Positions 1 to 9,244 of a stretch of 64,000 nt of DNA are shown piece after piece. The position numbers were made by a program, and so were the translations under genes. The stretch's first letter is position 1. Each line of letters begins with the position of its first letter. The DNA is taken from contig NZ_JBQOUY010000013.1 of the NCBI RefSeq assembly GCF_052216985.1, positions 1 through 64,000 of the forward strand. The letters run 5' to 3'. The DNA is from Acidaminococcus fermentans_A. Lineage in GTDB: Bacteria > Bacillota > Negativicutes > Acidaminococcales > Acidaminococcaceae. The notes beneath the pieces were generated by a model. It saw only the letters and a program-made list of their open reading frames with translations. It was not told the origin of the DNA and made no database searches.

Positions 1-39
1 GATTCCGTTCTCGGATTTTACTGCTTTCGATGGTGAAAT

Positions 40-77
40 TAAAATAAAAACAGACATGAGCAAAAATCGCTCACGTC
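40..77 (-). terminator. Possible minus-strand terminator
   Basis: Imperfect inverted repeat (GACATGAGC at 53-61 with GCTCACGTC at 69-77). Read on the minus strand it is followed by a T-rich tract (TGTTTTTATTTTAATTTC). It would end the minus-strand operon that stops at 192, after the stronger hairpin at 137-180. Confidence 0.4.
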
Positions 78-136
78 CGTGTGTGGTAGATGAATTGGAG
101 CTTACCCCAACATTTGACAAAGAACCAGACAAAAGA

Positions 137-186
137 ACTGCGAAAGCTGCTGATAAATCATGTATGGCAGCTTTCGCAGTTTTTAC
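137..186. terminator. Hairpin terminator
   Basis: Perfect 14-bp arms: ACTGCGAAAGCTGC at 137-150 and GCAGCTTTCGCAGT at 167-180, with a 16-base loop and TTTTTA on the plus-strand side. It lies 11 bases beyond the stop of the minus-strand gene ending at 192. The T-tract suits plus-strand transcription best, but it may act in both directions. Confidence 0.6.
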
Positions 187-191
187 TTATT

Positions 192-1577
192 TTACCGGGC
201 ACAGGGCTTTTTACTCTTGGCGGAAAGGATATCGGCGAACTTCCGGTCACCGTGCCAGAAGTTCCGGCGGGCGGCGATATAGAAGCCCAGCCAGATGATG
301 AAGCTTCCGATCCAGATCTGCCAGGCCGGCAGTTTGGTGGACAGCAAAGGACCCAGAACTACATAGGGAATGGCCAGGGGATACAGGAGGGAGACAGCGG
401 AAGCGACGGATTCCTGGCCGGTGGTCTCGAATTTAGGGTCTACTACCCGCAGCAGCATCAGGCCGGTTGCCAAGACGCCGCTTTCCAAACCGTAGCTGGC
501 TACGGCCCGTTCGAACCAGTCCACATCGAAGATCTTCCAGGGGAAATAGAAGTTGGCAGCCAGGTTGACCAGGATCATTGCGGTGATGGTGACCAGAAGA
601 GGCACCATGTACAGGGAGAATACCTTCAGGGATAGGGTGGCGATGGCGGCGCAGAACAGGTAATCCAGGGCTACTCCAGAAATCCGGTTGATGGTGGCAC
701 GGTCGATGTAATCCTGCCAGTCCAGTTTCCGCATCACGTAATTGAGGAAAGCTCCCAATACCATGGCACAGGCGAAATGAGGGATCTCTTTTAAAAGAGG
801 ATGGATCATCGTCAAGCCTTTGGACATGAGAGTGGCACCGCCGAAAATCAGGCCGGTGATGGCCAGCTGGAGTGCCAAAGGATCCAGGGCGTCATTGTAG
901 GTGACGCCTTTGCCTATGGCAGTCCGCTTTTCCAGGGGGACGATCCCTTCCCGGATGTCCTGGGGAATTTCCTGGGGCTTCAGGACTTTTTGGGCATAGC
1001 CCCGGCGGACTCCGATGTTGATGACGATCATCCCGATGACGATACCGGAAACTAGACCGGCGGTGGCCATGGTGTTGGCTACGGAGATCCCTTCTGCCCA
1101 GCCGTACTGGGCCAGTGCCACACCCACGGCGTTAGCGGTCCCGTGGCCGCCGTGGAATCCGTAGACCGGGGTCAGTCCGAAGCTGACGGGCAGATTGGGG
1201 AAAAAGGGAATCAGCAGGATGGTGAGGCCCAACCCCACCAGTACCTGGGTCTGATGGACCAGGCCGGAAACCGTTACGGCAGAAGCGGCGACTCGACCGA
1301 AATTCTTGCTGGGTTTGGTTCCTACAAAGCCCAGCCCCAGGACTACAGAAGTCAGCTGGCCGGGCCATTGGGTGATGGTTTTGCCGATGGGCAGGGAAAC
1401 GCCAGTGAAGTGACCCAGGATCTGGGGCCCCAGCAGCAGGCCGATGAATCCAGCCAGCAGGGAAGCTGGCAGGTAGAGGTTCTGGAGAGGCCGGCAGTGT
1501 TTGCGCAGGGCCAGGCCGGCCATCAGCAGGAGGCTCAAAGTGAAGAAATCAGCGAAAGCAATTTTTAAGGGGTTCAT
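192..1577 (-). CDS. GltS-family sodium/carboxylate symporter (paralogue A)
   Basis: A 461-residue, very hydrophobic inner-membrane protein of the sodium:glutamate symporter (GltS, ESS) family, with about 10-12 membrane segments. It carries the two glycine-rich loops shared by all three GltS homologues here: GFHGGHGTANAVG in the first half, and GLESGVLATGLMLLRVVDP near the C-terminus. Canonical GltS proteins are about 400 residues, so this belongs to a longer subgroup whose substrate is not settled. The ATG at 1577 follows AAAGGATAGAACAA. It lies 48 bases after the DRE-TIM gene on the same strand, so the two form an operon, and its substrate probably feeds or drains that enzyme. Glutamate is possible, but a hydroxy- or oxo-dicarboxylate fits the context as well. 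Confidence 0.85.
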   Translation of the reverse strand: MNPLKIAFADFFTLSLLLMAGLALRKHCRPLQNLYLPASLLAGFIGLLLGPQILGHFTGVSLPIGKTITQWPGQLTSVVLGLGFVGTKPSKNFGRVAASAVTVSGLVHQTQVLVGLGLTILLIPFFPNLPVSFGLTPVYGFHGGHGTANAVGVALAQYGWAEGISVANTMATAGLVSGIVIGMIVINIGVRRGYAQKVLKPQEIPQDIREGIVPLEKRTAIGKGVTYNDALDPLALQLAITGLIFGGATLMSKGLTMIHPLLKEIPHFACAMVLGAFLNYVMRKLDWQDYIDRATINRISGVALDYLFCAAIATLSLKVFSLYMVPLLVTITAMILVNLAANFYFPWKIFDVDWFERAVASYGLESGVLATGLMLLRVVDPKFETTGQESVASAVSLLYPLAIPYVVLGPLLSTKLPAWQIWIGSFIIWLGFYIAARRNFWHGDRKFADILSAKSKKPCAR

Positions 1578-1625
1578 TTGTTCTATCCTTTCGAGAAACA
1601 GGGCTCATTGCAGAGAAACCTGGCA

Positions 1626-2828
1626 TCAGGCTTCTTCCTCTTCTTTGATGGCGGCGGCCAGCCGGGGCAGATCATCTTCCGTAAGGACGGTCCCTGTCCC
1701 TGGGGCAGAGAGCTGACAGATCTTTGCATAGAGGCGGGGGAGTTCTTCTTTTGACAGGGAAAGATGCTGCTTTCCGGCCAGGAGCTGAAGGACTTCTTCC
1801 GTGATGTTCTTGGAAAGGAAAGCAATGCGCCGCCCTCCGAAAGTCTCCGGACGGATCCCTTCTACGGCAAAGGGATCTTGGAGGGATAGGGCGATATGGG
1901 CTGCCAGGCTGTCGGAGAAAGCGTATTTTCCTACAAAAGGTGCATTGGACGGCACTGGGATGCCGGAAATCTCCGCTACGTAGCGGGACAGCTCCAGCAG
2001 CTTGGACAGCTGGACACCGGTGGGGATGCCATAGAGGCCTTCCAGAGCCACGATGATCTCGATGAGGGAGGCGTTGCCGCAGCGCTCGCCCAGGCCGTTG
2101 ACGGAACCATCGATCAAGGTGGCACCGCCCCGGATGCCGGCCAAGGCATCTGCCAGCCCCAGACCGAAATCATTATGGGTATGGATCCCCAGGATCACCG
2201 GGTGGAATCCTGCTGCCTGACAGGCCAGCTGGCACATGTTCTGGATCCCTCCCGGGGAAGCGACGCCCACTGTATCGGCCAGGCGCACCCGGGCTGCTCC
2301 GGAGCGAGCAGCAGCTCCCATCATGCGCTGGAGGATCTGGGGATCGGAACGGGTGGAATCCAGCAGGCTGATATTGCATTCGATATTTTTGCCGGCAATA
2401 TATTCTGCGGTTTCTTGGATCTTCCGTTCTCTTTCGCACAGTTCGTTTTCTCCGGCTGCCTTCAGAGAAAAAGAAGCATGGATCACATCTGGATGGGTCT
2501 CTGCTTGGAGGTCGATCATCTGTTTCAGGCGAGGCAGGTCCGATGTGTTGAAATTCAGGACTTCCGTTTTGATTTGTCTGCGGGGCAGGGCGCACAGGCC
2601 TGCATTGATTTCCAGGGCCTTTTCATCGGGCTGGTCCCCGTGCCAGGTGTTGTAGAGCTGAACTTGCTGGATCCCGGCTTTATCCAGCCTCTGCACCAGG
2701 CCCATCCGTTCTTCCTGGGAGAAGGAGACACCGGCTGTCTGTTCCCCTTCCCGCAGGGTGACATCGCACAGGACCAGAGGCCCGGAAGGGGCCAGATTTT
2801 CGTTGTAAGGGCTTACGCTGCGTTCCAT
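1626..2828 (-). CDS. DRE-TIM metallolyase (homocitrate/isopropylmalate/citramalate synthase type)
   Basis: A 400-residue protein of the HMGL-like TIM-barrel family. The N-terminal signature CDVTLREGEQTAG carries the catalytic Arg26-Glu27. Metal ligands are His216 and His218 in GIHTHNDFG, and NGLGERCGNASL is the GxGERxGN signature of the 2-isopropylmalate, homocitrate and Re-citrate synthase branch. Such enzymes condense acetyl-CoA with a 2-oxo acid. The length matches homocitrate synthase and lacks the LeuA regulatory domain (about 500 residues). The start is ATG 2828 with GGAGG nine bases upstream, preferred over the TTG at 2834. It is first in an operon with a GltS-type permease and divergent from a LysR gene. 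I cannot tell which oxo acid is used. Confidence 0.8.
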   Translation of the reverse strand: MERSVSPYNENLAPSGPLVLCDVTLREGEQTAGVSFSQEERMGLVQRLDKAGIQQVQLYNTWHGDQPDEKALEINAGLCALPRRQIKTEVLNFNTSDLPRLKQMIDLQAETHPDVIHASFSLKAAGENELCERERKIQETAEYIAGKNIECNISLLDSTRSDPQILQRMMGAAARSGAARVRLADTVGVASPGGIQNMCQLACQAAGFHPVILGIHTHNDFGLGLADALAGIRGGATLIDGSVNGLGERCGNASLIEIIVALEGLYGIPTGVQLSKLLELSRYVAEISGIPVPSNAPFVGKYAFSDSLAAHIALSLQDPFAVEGIRPETFGGRRIAFLSKNITEEVLQLLAGKQHLSLSKEELPRLYAKICQLSAPGTGTVLTEDDLPRLAAAIKEEEEA

Positions 2829-2887
2829 TGACAAAATCCTCCGTTCTTTTTTATAGTATAAGGAATAGCAGTCAAGAGGTGAGTCAG

Positions 2888-3844
2888 ATGTTTTCTAATC
2901 CCAATCCTCATTATTTCATTGTATTAAGCCAGTCCGACAGTATTTCTGCCGCTGCGGAGAAGCTCCATGTTTCTCACCAGAACCTCAGCAAGTACATCAA
3001 AAACCTGGAACAGGAATACCAGATCACGCTTTTTACCCGTGTGCCCCGGCTGAAGCTTACGGAAGCCGGAGAAATCATGCTGGAAACCATGCGGGAACTG
3101 GCTTTTTCTGAAGAAAATCTCCAAATCCGGTTGGAAGAAATCCGTCATGCCAAAATCGGGAAGCTGCGGATAGGGGCGCCGGAGGGCCGGTTCCGCATTG
3201 TCTTTCCGGAACTCCTGGTCCGCATGAAAGAACTGTATCCCCAGGTGCGGATCGAAGCAGTGGCTGCGCCTTCCCATGCTCTGCAGAAGCTGCTCAGGGA
3301 GAACGAACTGGATCTGGCGCTCATCGACCGGTATTTTGCCGATGTCATCCAATTCCGCCATCTGTATCATCTGGACGAAAGGCTCTTCCTGGTTATTTCC
3401 CACAATCTGCTGCAGACTGTTTTTTCAGAAAAATCAGCGGAACGTCTGACAGACTTCCAGCAGGGAATCTATTTGGAAGCGTTTGCTAAGGTCCCGTTCA
3501 TCCTGAATTCGCCCAATTCGATTTCCCGGTATTATCTGGACCGGTGGCAGGCAGAACACCAGCTGCAGCTTCCTGCCATCATGGAACTGCCCCAGCTGGA
3601 TATGCAGATCCTGCTCAGTGCCAGGGATTACGGGGCCAGTTTCTGCTGGTCCATGTACCTTCCCAGTATCCGGCAGCAGAACCGGCTGCATCCGGATAAC
3701 CCTCTTTATGCCTTCCCGATTTTGGAATTTCCCGCCCGGAACCAGGTGGTCCTGGCTGCGCTGAAAAATAAGAAACTGTCTGCTTTTGCGGCGGCATTTG
3801 CTCGACTGCTGCGGGAACAGTGTGAAAAGCTCGCTTCTTTCTGA
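2888..3844 (+). CDS. LysR-family transcriptional regulator
   Basis: A 318-residue LysR-type regulator. The winged helix-turn-helix lies in about residues 1-60 (DSISAAAEKLHVSHQNLSKY), followed by an effector-binding domain. The start is ATG 2888, preceded by AAGAGGTGAGTC; an upstream in-frame extension to 2828 would overlap the divergent gene's start and is rejected. It is divergent from the DRE-TIM/GltS operon with only 59 bases between start codons, the usual arrangement for a LysR protein controlling its neighbour. It probably senses the substrate or product of that operon. Confidence 0.9.
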   Translation: MFSNPNPHYFIVLSQSDSISAAAEKLHVSHQNLSKYIKNLEQEYQITLFTRVPRLKLTEAGEIMLETMRELAFSEENLQIRLEEIRHAKIGKLRIGAPEGRFRIVFPELLVRMKELYPQVRIEAVAAPSHALQKLLRENELDLALIDRYFADVIQFRHLYHLDERLFLVISHNLLQTVFSEKSAERLTDFQQGIYLEAFAKVPFILNSPNSISRYYLDRWQAEHQLQLPAIMELPQLDMQILLSARDYGASFCWSMYLPSIRQQNRLHPDNPLYAFPILEFPARNQVVLAALKNKKLSAFAAAFARLLREQCEKLASF

Positions 3845-3999
3845 ACGACTTTACCATATCATATCTATTTGCAACAAAAAAGAATTTTATACTTGAATGG
3901 ATGCAACTGAATAGTTGCAAGTATTTCTATGGAAAAGGGAAGTGCTGCCTGAGAAATATCACCGTCACGGTCAAATGCCGGAAATACAGAATATAAATA

Positions 4000-4045
4000 A
4001 ACAATGGGCTCTACCGGTTTTGGTCGGCAGAACCCATTGTTTTAA
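4000..4045. terminator. Bidirectional terminator
   Basis: Arms AACAATGGGCTCTACCG (4000-4016) and CGGCAGAACCCATTGTT (4025-4041) pair over 17 positions with two weak pairs. T-rich tracts lie on both sides. It sits between two convergent LysR genes (ends at 3844 and 4149). Nothing else is seen in this 304-base gap. Confidence 0.75.
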
Positions 4046-4148
4046 AGTCGTACAAGGTTCTTTTAAACGTTTACTGTTTTGAGTCCGCTCTCTTGGGGGG
4101 ATAAGCAGCGGTTTTTCGTTTCCCGCTTCTAAGTTTTCCTGATTGGAT

Positions 4149-5081
4149 TCACCAAATCTGCTTCTGGGGAAATAGTTCCGCCAGTTTGGCATCTACAGCA
4201 TGTTTTGTGCCATGGAAGTACGTTGTCAGAAGGCGTTTGAATAAGGTTATCTCGTAGCGCCGCAGTTTCGCGGTATTGCTTTCTACCGCCAGAAAGACAT
4301 CGTAGGTAGGGTTCGATCCGGCCAGGGCAGAAATGGCGCACTGTTCTCCATTGGCCAATTGTTCTTTTACAAAACAGATCGGTGCGAAGAACCAGTAGTC
4401 GTTTTTCATCAGTTTCCAGGCGAGTTGGTAGGAATCGACAGAGTAGGTAGGCGTGACTCCTATGGGAACGTAGCGCTGATACCATTTCCGGAAACTGTGG
4501 CCACAATTGATGTAGATCATTTTTTCCATATCCAGTTCCCGCGGTGTCAGCAGTTTCTTTTTGCGGATGGGGTTTGCACTGAGGATGAGCAGAGGTTCTG
4601 AATACAAGAGTTTGGTGCTGATGCCGGGTTCCAGTTTTTCCTCAAGGCAGAGTCCCAAGTCCATTTCATTCAGGCGGAGCTCTTCATAAATGGATGCTGT
4701 ATGGGTGGTCCGGATGGTAATTTTCCACTTCTTTTCATTCCTTCCAAGGGATTCGAAAAAGGCGCGGAGCAGGTAGTTGTTGATGCTATTCGTGCTGCCG
4801 ACTTTCAATTCCAGAGATTCTTTGTGCTGGGCGAAGTTTATTAGGGCGTTGTCCATATCCAGCCATGACTGGGCTAGAGGGAGAAAGCGCCTGCCATTTG
4901 TGGTCAGCAAAGTCTGGCGGGTCCCTTTGCTGCGCTGGATCAGAGGCGTGCCGAGTTTCTTTTCCAGCAATTTGAGCCGATAGCTGACTGTTGCCTGGGA
5001 TACATAGAGCATCTTGGAGGCTTTGCTGATATTATTGACCTTGGCAATGATAAGGAATGTTTCAATCAGTTCTTTTTCCAT
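4149..5081 (-). CDS. LysR-family transcriptional regulator
   Basis: A 310-residue LysR regulator. The N-terminal HTH (NNISKASKMLYVSQATVSYR) is followed by a substrate-binding-like domain. The start at ATG 5081 (MEKELIETFLIIAKV) gives the normal LysR N-terminus; a longer frame back to 5138 adds a hydrophobic tail not found in the family. It is divergent from the aldolase-GltS-dehydrogenase operon starting at 5352. The 270-base AT-rich gap probably holds the shared promoters and LysR boxes. Confidence 0.9.
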   Translation of the reverse strand: MEKELIETFLIIAKVNNISKASKMLYVSQATVSYRLKLLEKKLGTPLIQRSKGTRQTLLTTNGRRFLPLAQSWLDMDNALINFAQHKESLELKVGSTNSINNYLLRAFFESLGRNEKKWKITIRTTHTASIYEELRLNEMDLGLCLEEKLEPGISTKLLYSEPLLILSANPIRKKKLLTPRELDMEKMIYINCGHSFRKWYQRYVPIGVTPTYSVDSYQLAWKLMKNDYWFFAPICFVKEQLANGEQCAISALAGSNPTYDVFLAVESNTAKLRRYEITLFKRLLTTYFHGTKHAVDAKLAELFPQKQIW

Positions 5082-5351
5082 GGTATGCAGGACCTCCACG
5101 AAAAATACAAAAAGAATTAATATATTACATAATATCATTGATAATTAAAAATCACAAGAACAAATGAAAAATTCTGAAATTTAGAGACGGAGCGATTCTA
5201 CTGATTAAAAATAGTGCAGGGAGGATTTAATTATTGATTTTTTTGATATTGGTTTGAGTGTTATTTTATTTTTAATTGAGACATAAAGAGCGTAAAATTT
5301 GAAATGCAAAAATTATTAAATAATTCAATCAATATACAGGAGGCAATGGAT

Positions 5352-6347
5352 ATGAAAATCATGGATTGTACGCTTCGGGACGGTGCGAATGTGGTAGGCG
5401 CCGGCTTTTCCAAAGAACTGACTGAGCTCATGCTGGAAGGCCTGATTGAAAGCCATATTGATACCATTGAAATGGGACACTGCACCGGACTTGGCAGCAT
5501 GAAGCACGGCGGTAAGAAAGCCCCTGTCACCGATGAAGAATACTTTGATGTCATGGCACCTTTCGCTGGAAAGGCCCATATCGGGATGTTCCAGGCTGCT
5601 GCCAATGCAGACGAGGAGCTGATTGCCCTGGCGAAAGCCAAAGGTCTTTCTTTCCTGCGGGTCGGCATCAATGCCAGTGATGGGGAAAAAGCGGAAAAAG
5701 CGGTCAAGATGGTCCGCAATGCTGGTCTGGAATGCAAATTCAGCCTGATGAAAGCCTACGTTTCCACGCCGGAAGAACTTGCCGAAGAAAGCAAAATGCT
5801 GGAATCTTTTGGTGTCCAGGCCATCACAATCATGGATTCGGCCGGATATATGTTCCCGGATCAGGCCGCTGCCTATACGGAAGCCCTTGTGAAGGCAGTA
5901 TCCATTCCTGTCGGGTTCCATGGCCACAGCAATATGGGACTTGCCATTGCCAATGCTCTAGCTGCTGAAAAAGCCGGAGCCGCTTTCATTGACTGTGGAC
6001 TGATGGGCATGGCCAGAAGTGCTGGCAATATCCAGACCGAAGTTGCCATTGCTGCTTTCCAGAGGGAAGGTAAGGCTGGGGAATATCCCCTCTACACACT
6101 TCTTGATTTTATCGACCAGCGTCTGATGCCGGCCATGGACAAAGAAGGGTACCATAATCCGGTGAAACCCCTTGACCTGATCCTGGGGATGTCCGGCTGT
6201 CATTCCAGTTTTGTCCCGGTTTTCAGAGAAGTGGCTGCTGATAAGGGTGTCAGCCTGTACGAGCTGATTGTAGAGACTTCTAAGATCAACCGCAAGAACC
6301 CAGACCGGGCTCTGATGGAAAAAGTGGCTGATTCCCTAAAAAAATGA
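5352..6347 (+). CDS. 4-hydroxy-2-oxovalerate aldolase-like DRE-TIM enzyme
   Basis: A 331-residue TIM-barrel metal aldolase resembling DmpG/MhpE. DCTLRDGANVVG carries Arg9-Asp10, and GFHGHSNMGLAIAN carries the metal ligands His190 and His192. A GMARSAGNIQTEV segment matches the GLGAGAGN.PTEV region of DmpG. The family splits 4-hydroxy-2-oxo acids into pyruvate plus an aldehyde. DmpG normally channels its aldehyde to an acylating acetaldehyde dehydrogenase (DmpF); no such partner is present here. The start is ATG 5352, eight bases after AGGAGG, preferred over 5346. It is first gene of an operon with a GltS homologue and a 2-hydroxyacid dehydrogenase. The substrate is unknown; a 4-hydroxy-2-oxo-dicarboxylate is plausible. 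Confidence 0.75.
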   Translation: MKIMDCTLRDGANVVGAGFSKELTELMLEGLIESHIDTIEMGHCTGLGSMKHGGKKAPVTDEEYFDVMAPFAGKAHIGMFQAAANADEELIALAKAKGLSFLRVGINASDGEKAEKAVKMVRNAGLECKFSLMKAYVSTPEELAEESKMLESFGVQAITIMDSAGYMFPDQAAAYTEALVKAVSIPVGFHGHSNMGLAIANALAAEKAGAAFIDCGLMGMARSAGNIQTEVAIAAFQREGKAGEYPLYTLLDFIDQRLMPAMDKEGYHNPVKPLDLILGMSGCHSSFVPVFREVAADKGVSLYELIVETSKINRKNPDRALMEKVADSLKK

Positions 6348-6414
6348 GGAAAGAATCATGCTTGTTTATTTGACTGAATATCTTATGCCTTACATCGTAT
6401 AAGGAGGTAATGGA

Positions 6415-7758
6415 ATGAATATCGCAGCTGGCAAAGTATTTATGACAGCGACCAATGATCTGGCGCTGCTTATGGTCTTCATGGTCATTGGCGTAGTACT
6501 CCTGCAGGTGGTAAAACCCCTGCAGAAACTCTTCCTGCCGGCCGGACTCATCGGCGGCACCGTTGCACTGATCCTGGGGCCACAGGTCCTGGGGCTTATC
6601 CAGCTCCCCAAGACATGGGGAGGTCTGCCGACACCTATGATCAATGTGGTCCTTACCTGTGCTCTTTTTGGTGTAACCATCAATCGGACCAAGATGAAAA
6701 ACTATCTGGGCGCTATCAACCTGATTGTGCTGACCTATTTTGCCCAGATGTTTGTAGGGACCCTTGTCGGGATCGGACTGGGAACGATCTGGAAAGACCT
6801 GCCGTATAGCTGGGGCCTTATGACGGTCTACACCTATTGGGGCGGGCACGGTGCGGCTACTACAGCTGGTACAGTCTATGAATCTCTGGGCATCCAGAAC
6901 ATGGTCAGCTTGGGCATCATCATGGCCACGTTCGGTCTCATCATCGCCATGGTTGCCGGGATCCCTCTCGTCAATTATGGGGTGCGCAAGGGATGGGCGA
7001 CCAATATGTCAAAGGAAGAACTGAATGTAGGTGCTCCGACGATCCTGCTCCCTGAAGAGAAACGGAAACCGCTGGGATTTGCTTCCGTGACTTCTGAATC
7101 TATCAATGGCTTGGCTTTACAGCTTGGTTTTATCCTGCTCAGTATGTTCATCGGAGGAGCCCTCTTCAAATCACTGGCCAAGGTGCCAGTTCCGGCTTTT
7201 GCCTCCGTCATGAAGATGATACCCGCTCTGCTGCACGGAATCATCGGCGCCATCATCTTGTGGGCTTTCATGCGCAAAACTGGGACTGATAAATATGCGG
7301 ATATGGCATCTGTCAACACCATTTCCGGTGTGGCACTGGATATCTGTGTCTGCTCAGCTACAGCTACACTGAACTTGAAGTTGTTTGCTTCGTTCCTGGC
7401 CCCTCTCTTGATCCATATGGTTTGCATCATTGCGCTCATGCTCTTTATCTGTGTGACTTTGCTGCGCCGCTGGATGAAGCATGACTGGTTTGAGCTCTGC
7501 CTGATGGCCTTTGGCCAGGGCCATGGCTCTACGCCTTCTGGTCTTGCTTTGGCCCGCTGTGTCGATGCAGACCACAAATCAACGAGCTGGGAAGGATTTG
7601 GCGTGGCTCTCGGCGTGTTCACCCCGATTACGTCTACACTGGCTGCATTGATGCCTTTCATAGCCGTCCAGAACCAGTGGATTCCCGTGGGAATCGGACT
7701 CGTTGTGACGATTGGCTGTCTGCTCTTTGGTGAACGCGTGATCATGCGTCAGGCTTGA
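6415..7758 (+). CDS. GltS-family symporter (paralogue B)
   Basis: A 447-residue integral membrane protein of the GltS family. It has the same paired loops as its two paralogues: YWGGHGAATTAG and FGQGHGSTPSGLALARCVD. About ten hydrophobic segments are visible. The start is ATG 6415 after AAGGAGGTAATGGA. It is the middle gene of the operon 5352-8727, 67 bases after the aldolase and 39 bases before the dehydrogenase. The context suggests it imports the carboxylate handled by those enzymes rather than serving general glutamate uptake. Confidence 0.85.
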   Translation: MNIAAGKVFMTATNDLALLMVFMVIGVVLLQVVKPLQKLFLPAGLIGGTVALILGPQVLGLIQLPKTWGGLPTPMINVVLTCALFGVTINRTKMKNYLGAINLIVLTYFAQMFVGTLVGIGLGTIWKDLPYSWGLMTVYTYWGGHGAATTAGTVYESLGIQNMVSLGIIMATFGLIIAMVAGIPLVNYGVRKGWATNMSKEELNVGAPTILLPEEKRKPLGFASVTSESINGLALQLGFILLSMFIGGALFKSLAKVPVPAFASVMKMIPALLHGIIGAIILWAFMRKTGTDKYADMASVNTISGVALDICVCSATATLNLKLFASFLAPLLIHMVCIIALMLFICVTLLRRWMKHDWFELCLMAFGQGHGSTPSGLALARCVDADHKSTSWEGFGVALGVFTPITSTLAALMPFIAVQNQWIPVGIGLVVTIGCLLFGERVIMRQA

Positions 7759-7797
7759 TTGGAATTAGAAAGTTAAAAATAAAGGAGAATGGTCAAT

Positions 7798-8727
7798 ATG
7801 GCAAAAGTATTATATACGGAGAATGTGGATCCTATTGGTCCGGAGATGCTGCAAAAAGCCGGTATCGAGGTCGTTATGGCTGACCGTAATGAAGAAATCA
7901 TCAAAAAAGAAATGCTGACGGCTGATGCAGTAGTCGTCCGGATCTATGAATTGCCGATTCCTATGCTGGAAAAAGCTGCCAATCTGAAAGTCGTCAGCAA
8001 ACATGGCGTGGGGTATGACAATATCCCTGTGGACTGGTGCAAGACCCACGGCATCGCTGTTACGGTAACCCCTGGTGCCAACAGCCAGTCCGTAGCGGAA
8101 CATACGATTGCTTTGATGATGGCGCTTGCCAAAAATCTTGCCATCGTTACGAAAGCCTATAAAGAAAAAGGCTTTGCTGCAAAAAATACGGCTCCAGGGT
8201 TGGAAATCCTTGGCAAGACGCTGGGCATCATCGGTATCGGTCATATCGGAAGCCGGGTGGCTAAGATGGGGCTGGGCCTTGGCATGCGTGTGATAGCCTA
8301 TGATCCGTATGTGGAATCTGTGCCGGAAGGTGTAGAACTCGTCAGCGATAAGGATGAAGTCATTAAAAATGCAGACGTCCTAACCCTGCACCCAGTGCTG
8401 AATGAGGAAACGAAAAACATCGTGGGGGCTCGGGAAATCGGAATGATGAAGCAGGGCGCTATCTTTATCAATTGCGGCCGCGGTCCTCTTGTGGACGAAG
8501 AAGCACTGATCAAGGCTCTCCAGGAGAAAAAGCTGGGCGGAGCAGGTCTTGATGTGACAGCTAAGGAACCGTGCGATCCCGATTCTCCACTTTTTGCAAT
8601 GGACAATGTCCTGCTGACACCGCATTATGCGCCGACGACCAACGAAAGCGCCATCAATGTGTCTCGTATGGCGGCTCAGAATATCCTGGATATCCTGGCA
8701 AGCAAAAAGCCGGAAGGGTTGCTCTGA
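7798..8727 (+). CDS. D-2-hydroxyacid dehydrogenase (PGDH-like)
   Basis: A 309-residue NAD-dependent dehydrogenase of the D-isomer-specific 2-hydroxyacid family, which interconverts 2-hydroxy and 2-oxo acids. The Rossmann motif GIGHIG is at 146-151; catalytic Arg228 (NCGRGPLVDE), Glu257 (AKEPCDPDSPL) and His276 (LTPHYAP) are all present. It lacks the ACT domain of long phosphoglycerate dehydrogenases. ATG 7798 is ten bases after GGAG and is preferred over ATG 7789, which is too close. It is last in the aldolase-GltS operon and followed by a strong terminator. It probably oxidises an imported hydroxy acid to the oxo acid cleaved by the aldolase, or reduces the product. Confidence 0.85.
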   Translation: MAKVLYTENVDPIGPEMLQKAGIEVVMADRNEEIIKKEMLTADAVVVRIYELPIPMLEKAANLKVVSKHGVGYDNIPVDWCKTHGIAVTVTPGANSQSVAEHTIALMMALAKNLAIVTKAYKEKGFAAKNTAPGLEILGKTLGIIGIGHIGSRVAKMGLGLGMRVIAYDPYVESVPEGVELVSDKDEVIKNADVLTLHPVLNEETKNIVGAREIGMMKQGAIFINCGRGPLVDEEALIKALQEKKLGGAGLDVTAKEPCDPDSPLFAMDNVLLTPHYAPTTNESAINVSRMAAQNILDILASKKPEGLL

Positions 8728-8764
8728 GATAGAACTTCATACAAAGTTGCAATTGCCCTAATCG

Positions 8765-8803
8765 AAAGGGAGTGTGGAAATAAGTATCCACACTCCCTTT
8801 TGC
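8765..8803 (+). terminator. Terminator of the 5352-8727 operon
   Basis: Perfect 14-bp arms AAAGGGAGTGTGGA (8765-8778) and TCCACACTCCCTTT (8787-8800) with an 8-base loop and a terminal T-run. It lies 38 bases after the dehydrogenase stop, and could also serve the decayed minus-strand gene next to it. Confidence 0.85.
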
Positions 8804-8809
8804 GTTCTT

Positions 8810-8972
8810 TTAAATCGTATACTTCTTTTCCAGTTCCTTGATGGTCCCGTCTTTCAGGCAAGCCTGGACAAAGTCTTCGGGCACTTTGGAAAAATCAGAG
8901 CCTTTTCTTATTACGATCCCATAATCCTGGGGAGCGAATTCTTCCTTAATGAAAACCCTGTTAGGAGTGAGA
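8810..8972 (-). pseudogene. Remnant of an amino-acid ABC transporter binding protein (C-terminal end only)
   Basis: On the minus strand, a TAA at 8810-8812 closes a reading frame that, read backwards, gives PNRVFIKEEFAPQDYGIV followed by IRKGSDFSKVPEDFVQACLK and a GTIKELEKKYTI end. The YGIV.x.KGSD and LK.DGTIKEL..KY pattern is the typical C-terminus of family-3 periplasmic amino-acid binding proteins. Upstream, the frame is stopped by TAA near 8978 and there is no start or signal peptide. About 50 of the usual 250 residues remain. No permease or ATPase gene is nearby, so this looks like the scar of a deleted ABC transporter. Confidence 0.7.
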
Positions 8973-9148
8973 AATTATTGCTTTTCCAATAATGTTCGAT
9001 TCGTATCGAACTGTATAAAAAAAGCATCCTTACATAGAGAAAACAAAAATTATCAAAATTATAAAATAAATGTATTTTACCTCTGATAATCCCTAAAAAT
9101 GGCTTAATTTGTTAATAATAATAATACGGAAAACAGGTGTGTATACAG

Positions 9149-9154
9149 TATAAT
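9149..9154 (+). promoter_or_regulatory. Candidate -10 box upstream of the NRAMP-like gene
   Basis: A perfect TATAAT lies 90 bases before the gene at 9245, within an AT-rich 270-base stretch. No convincing -35 box is visible at 16-18 bases, so this is tentative. The rest of 8975-9244 shows no gene. Confidence 0.35.
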
Positions 9155-9244
9155 GTGAAAAATATGTGAAGTTATACTCAACGAATGAAAAAGACGATAA
9201 TATAATAATCGTTCATAATAGTAGTTTCTTCAAGGGAGGGGTCA

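Noticed and set aside
5133..5143. TATCATTGATA dyad between divergent LysR and aldolase genes
   Set aside because: Five-base arms in AT-rich sequence are not enough to call an operator.
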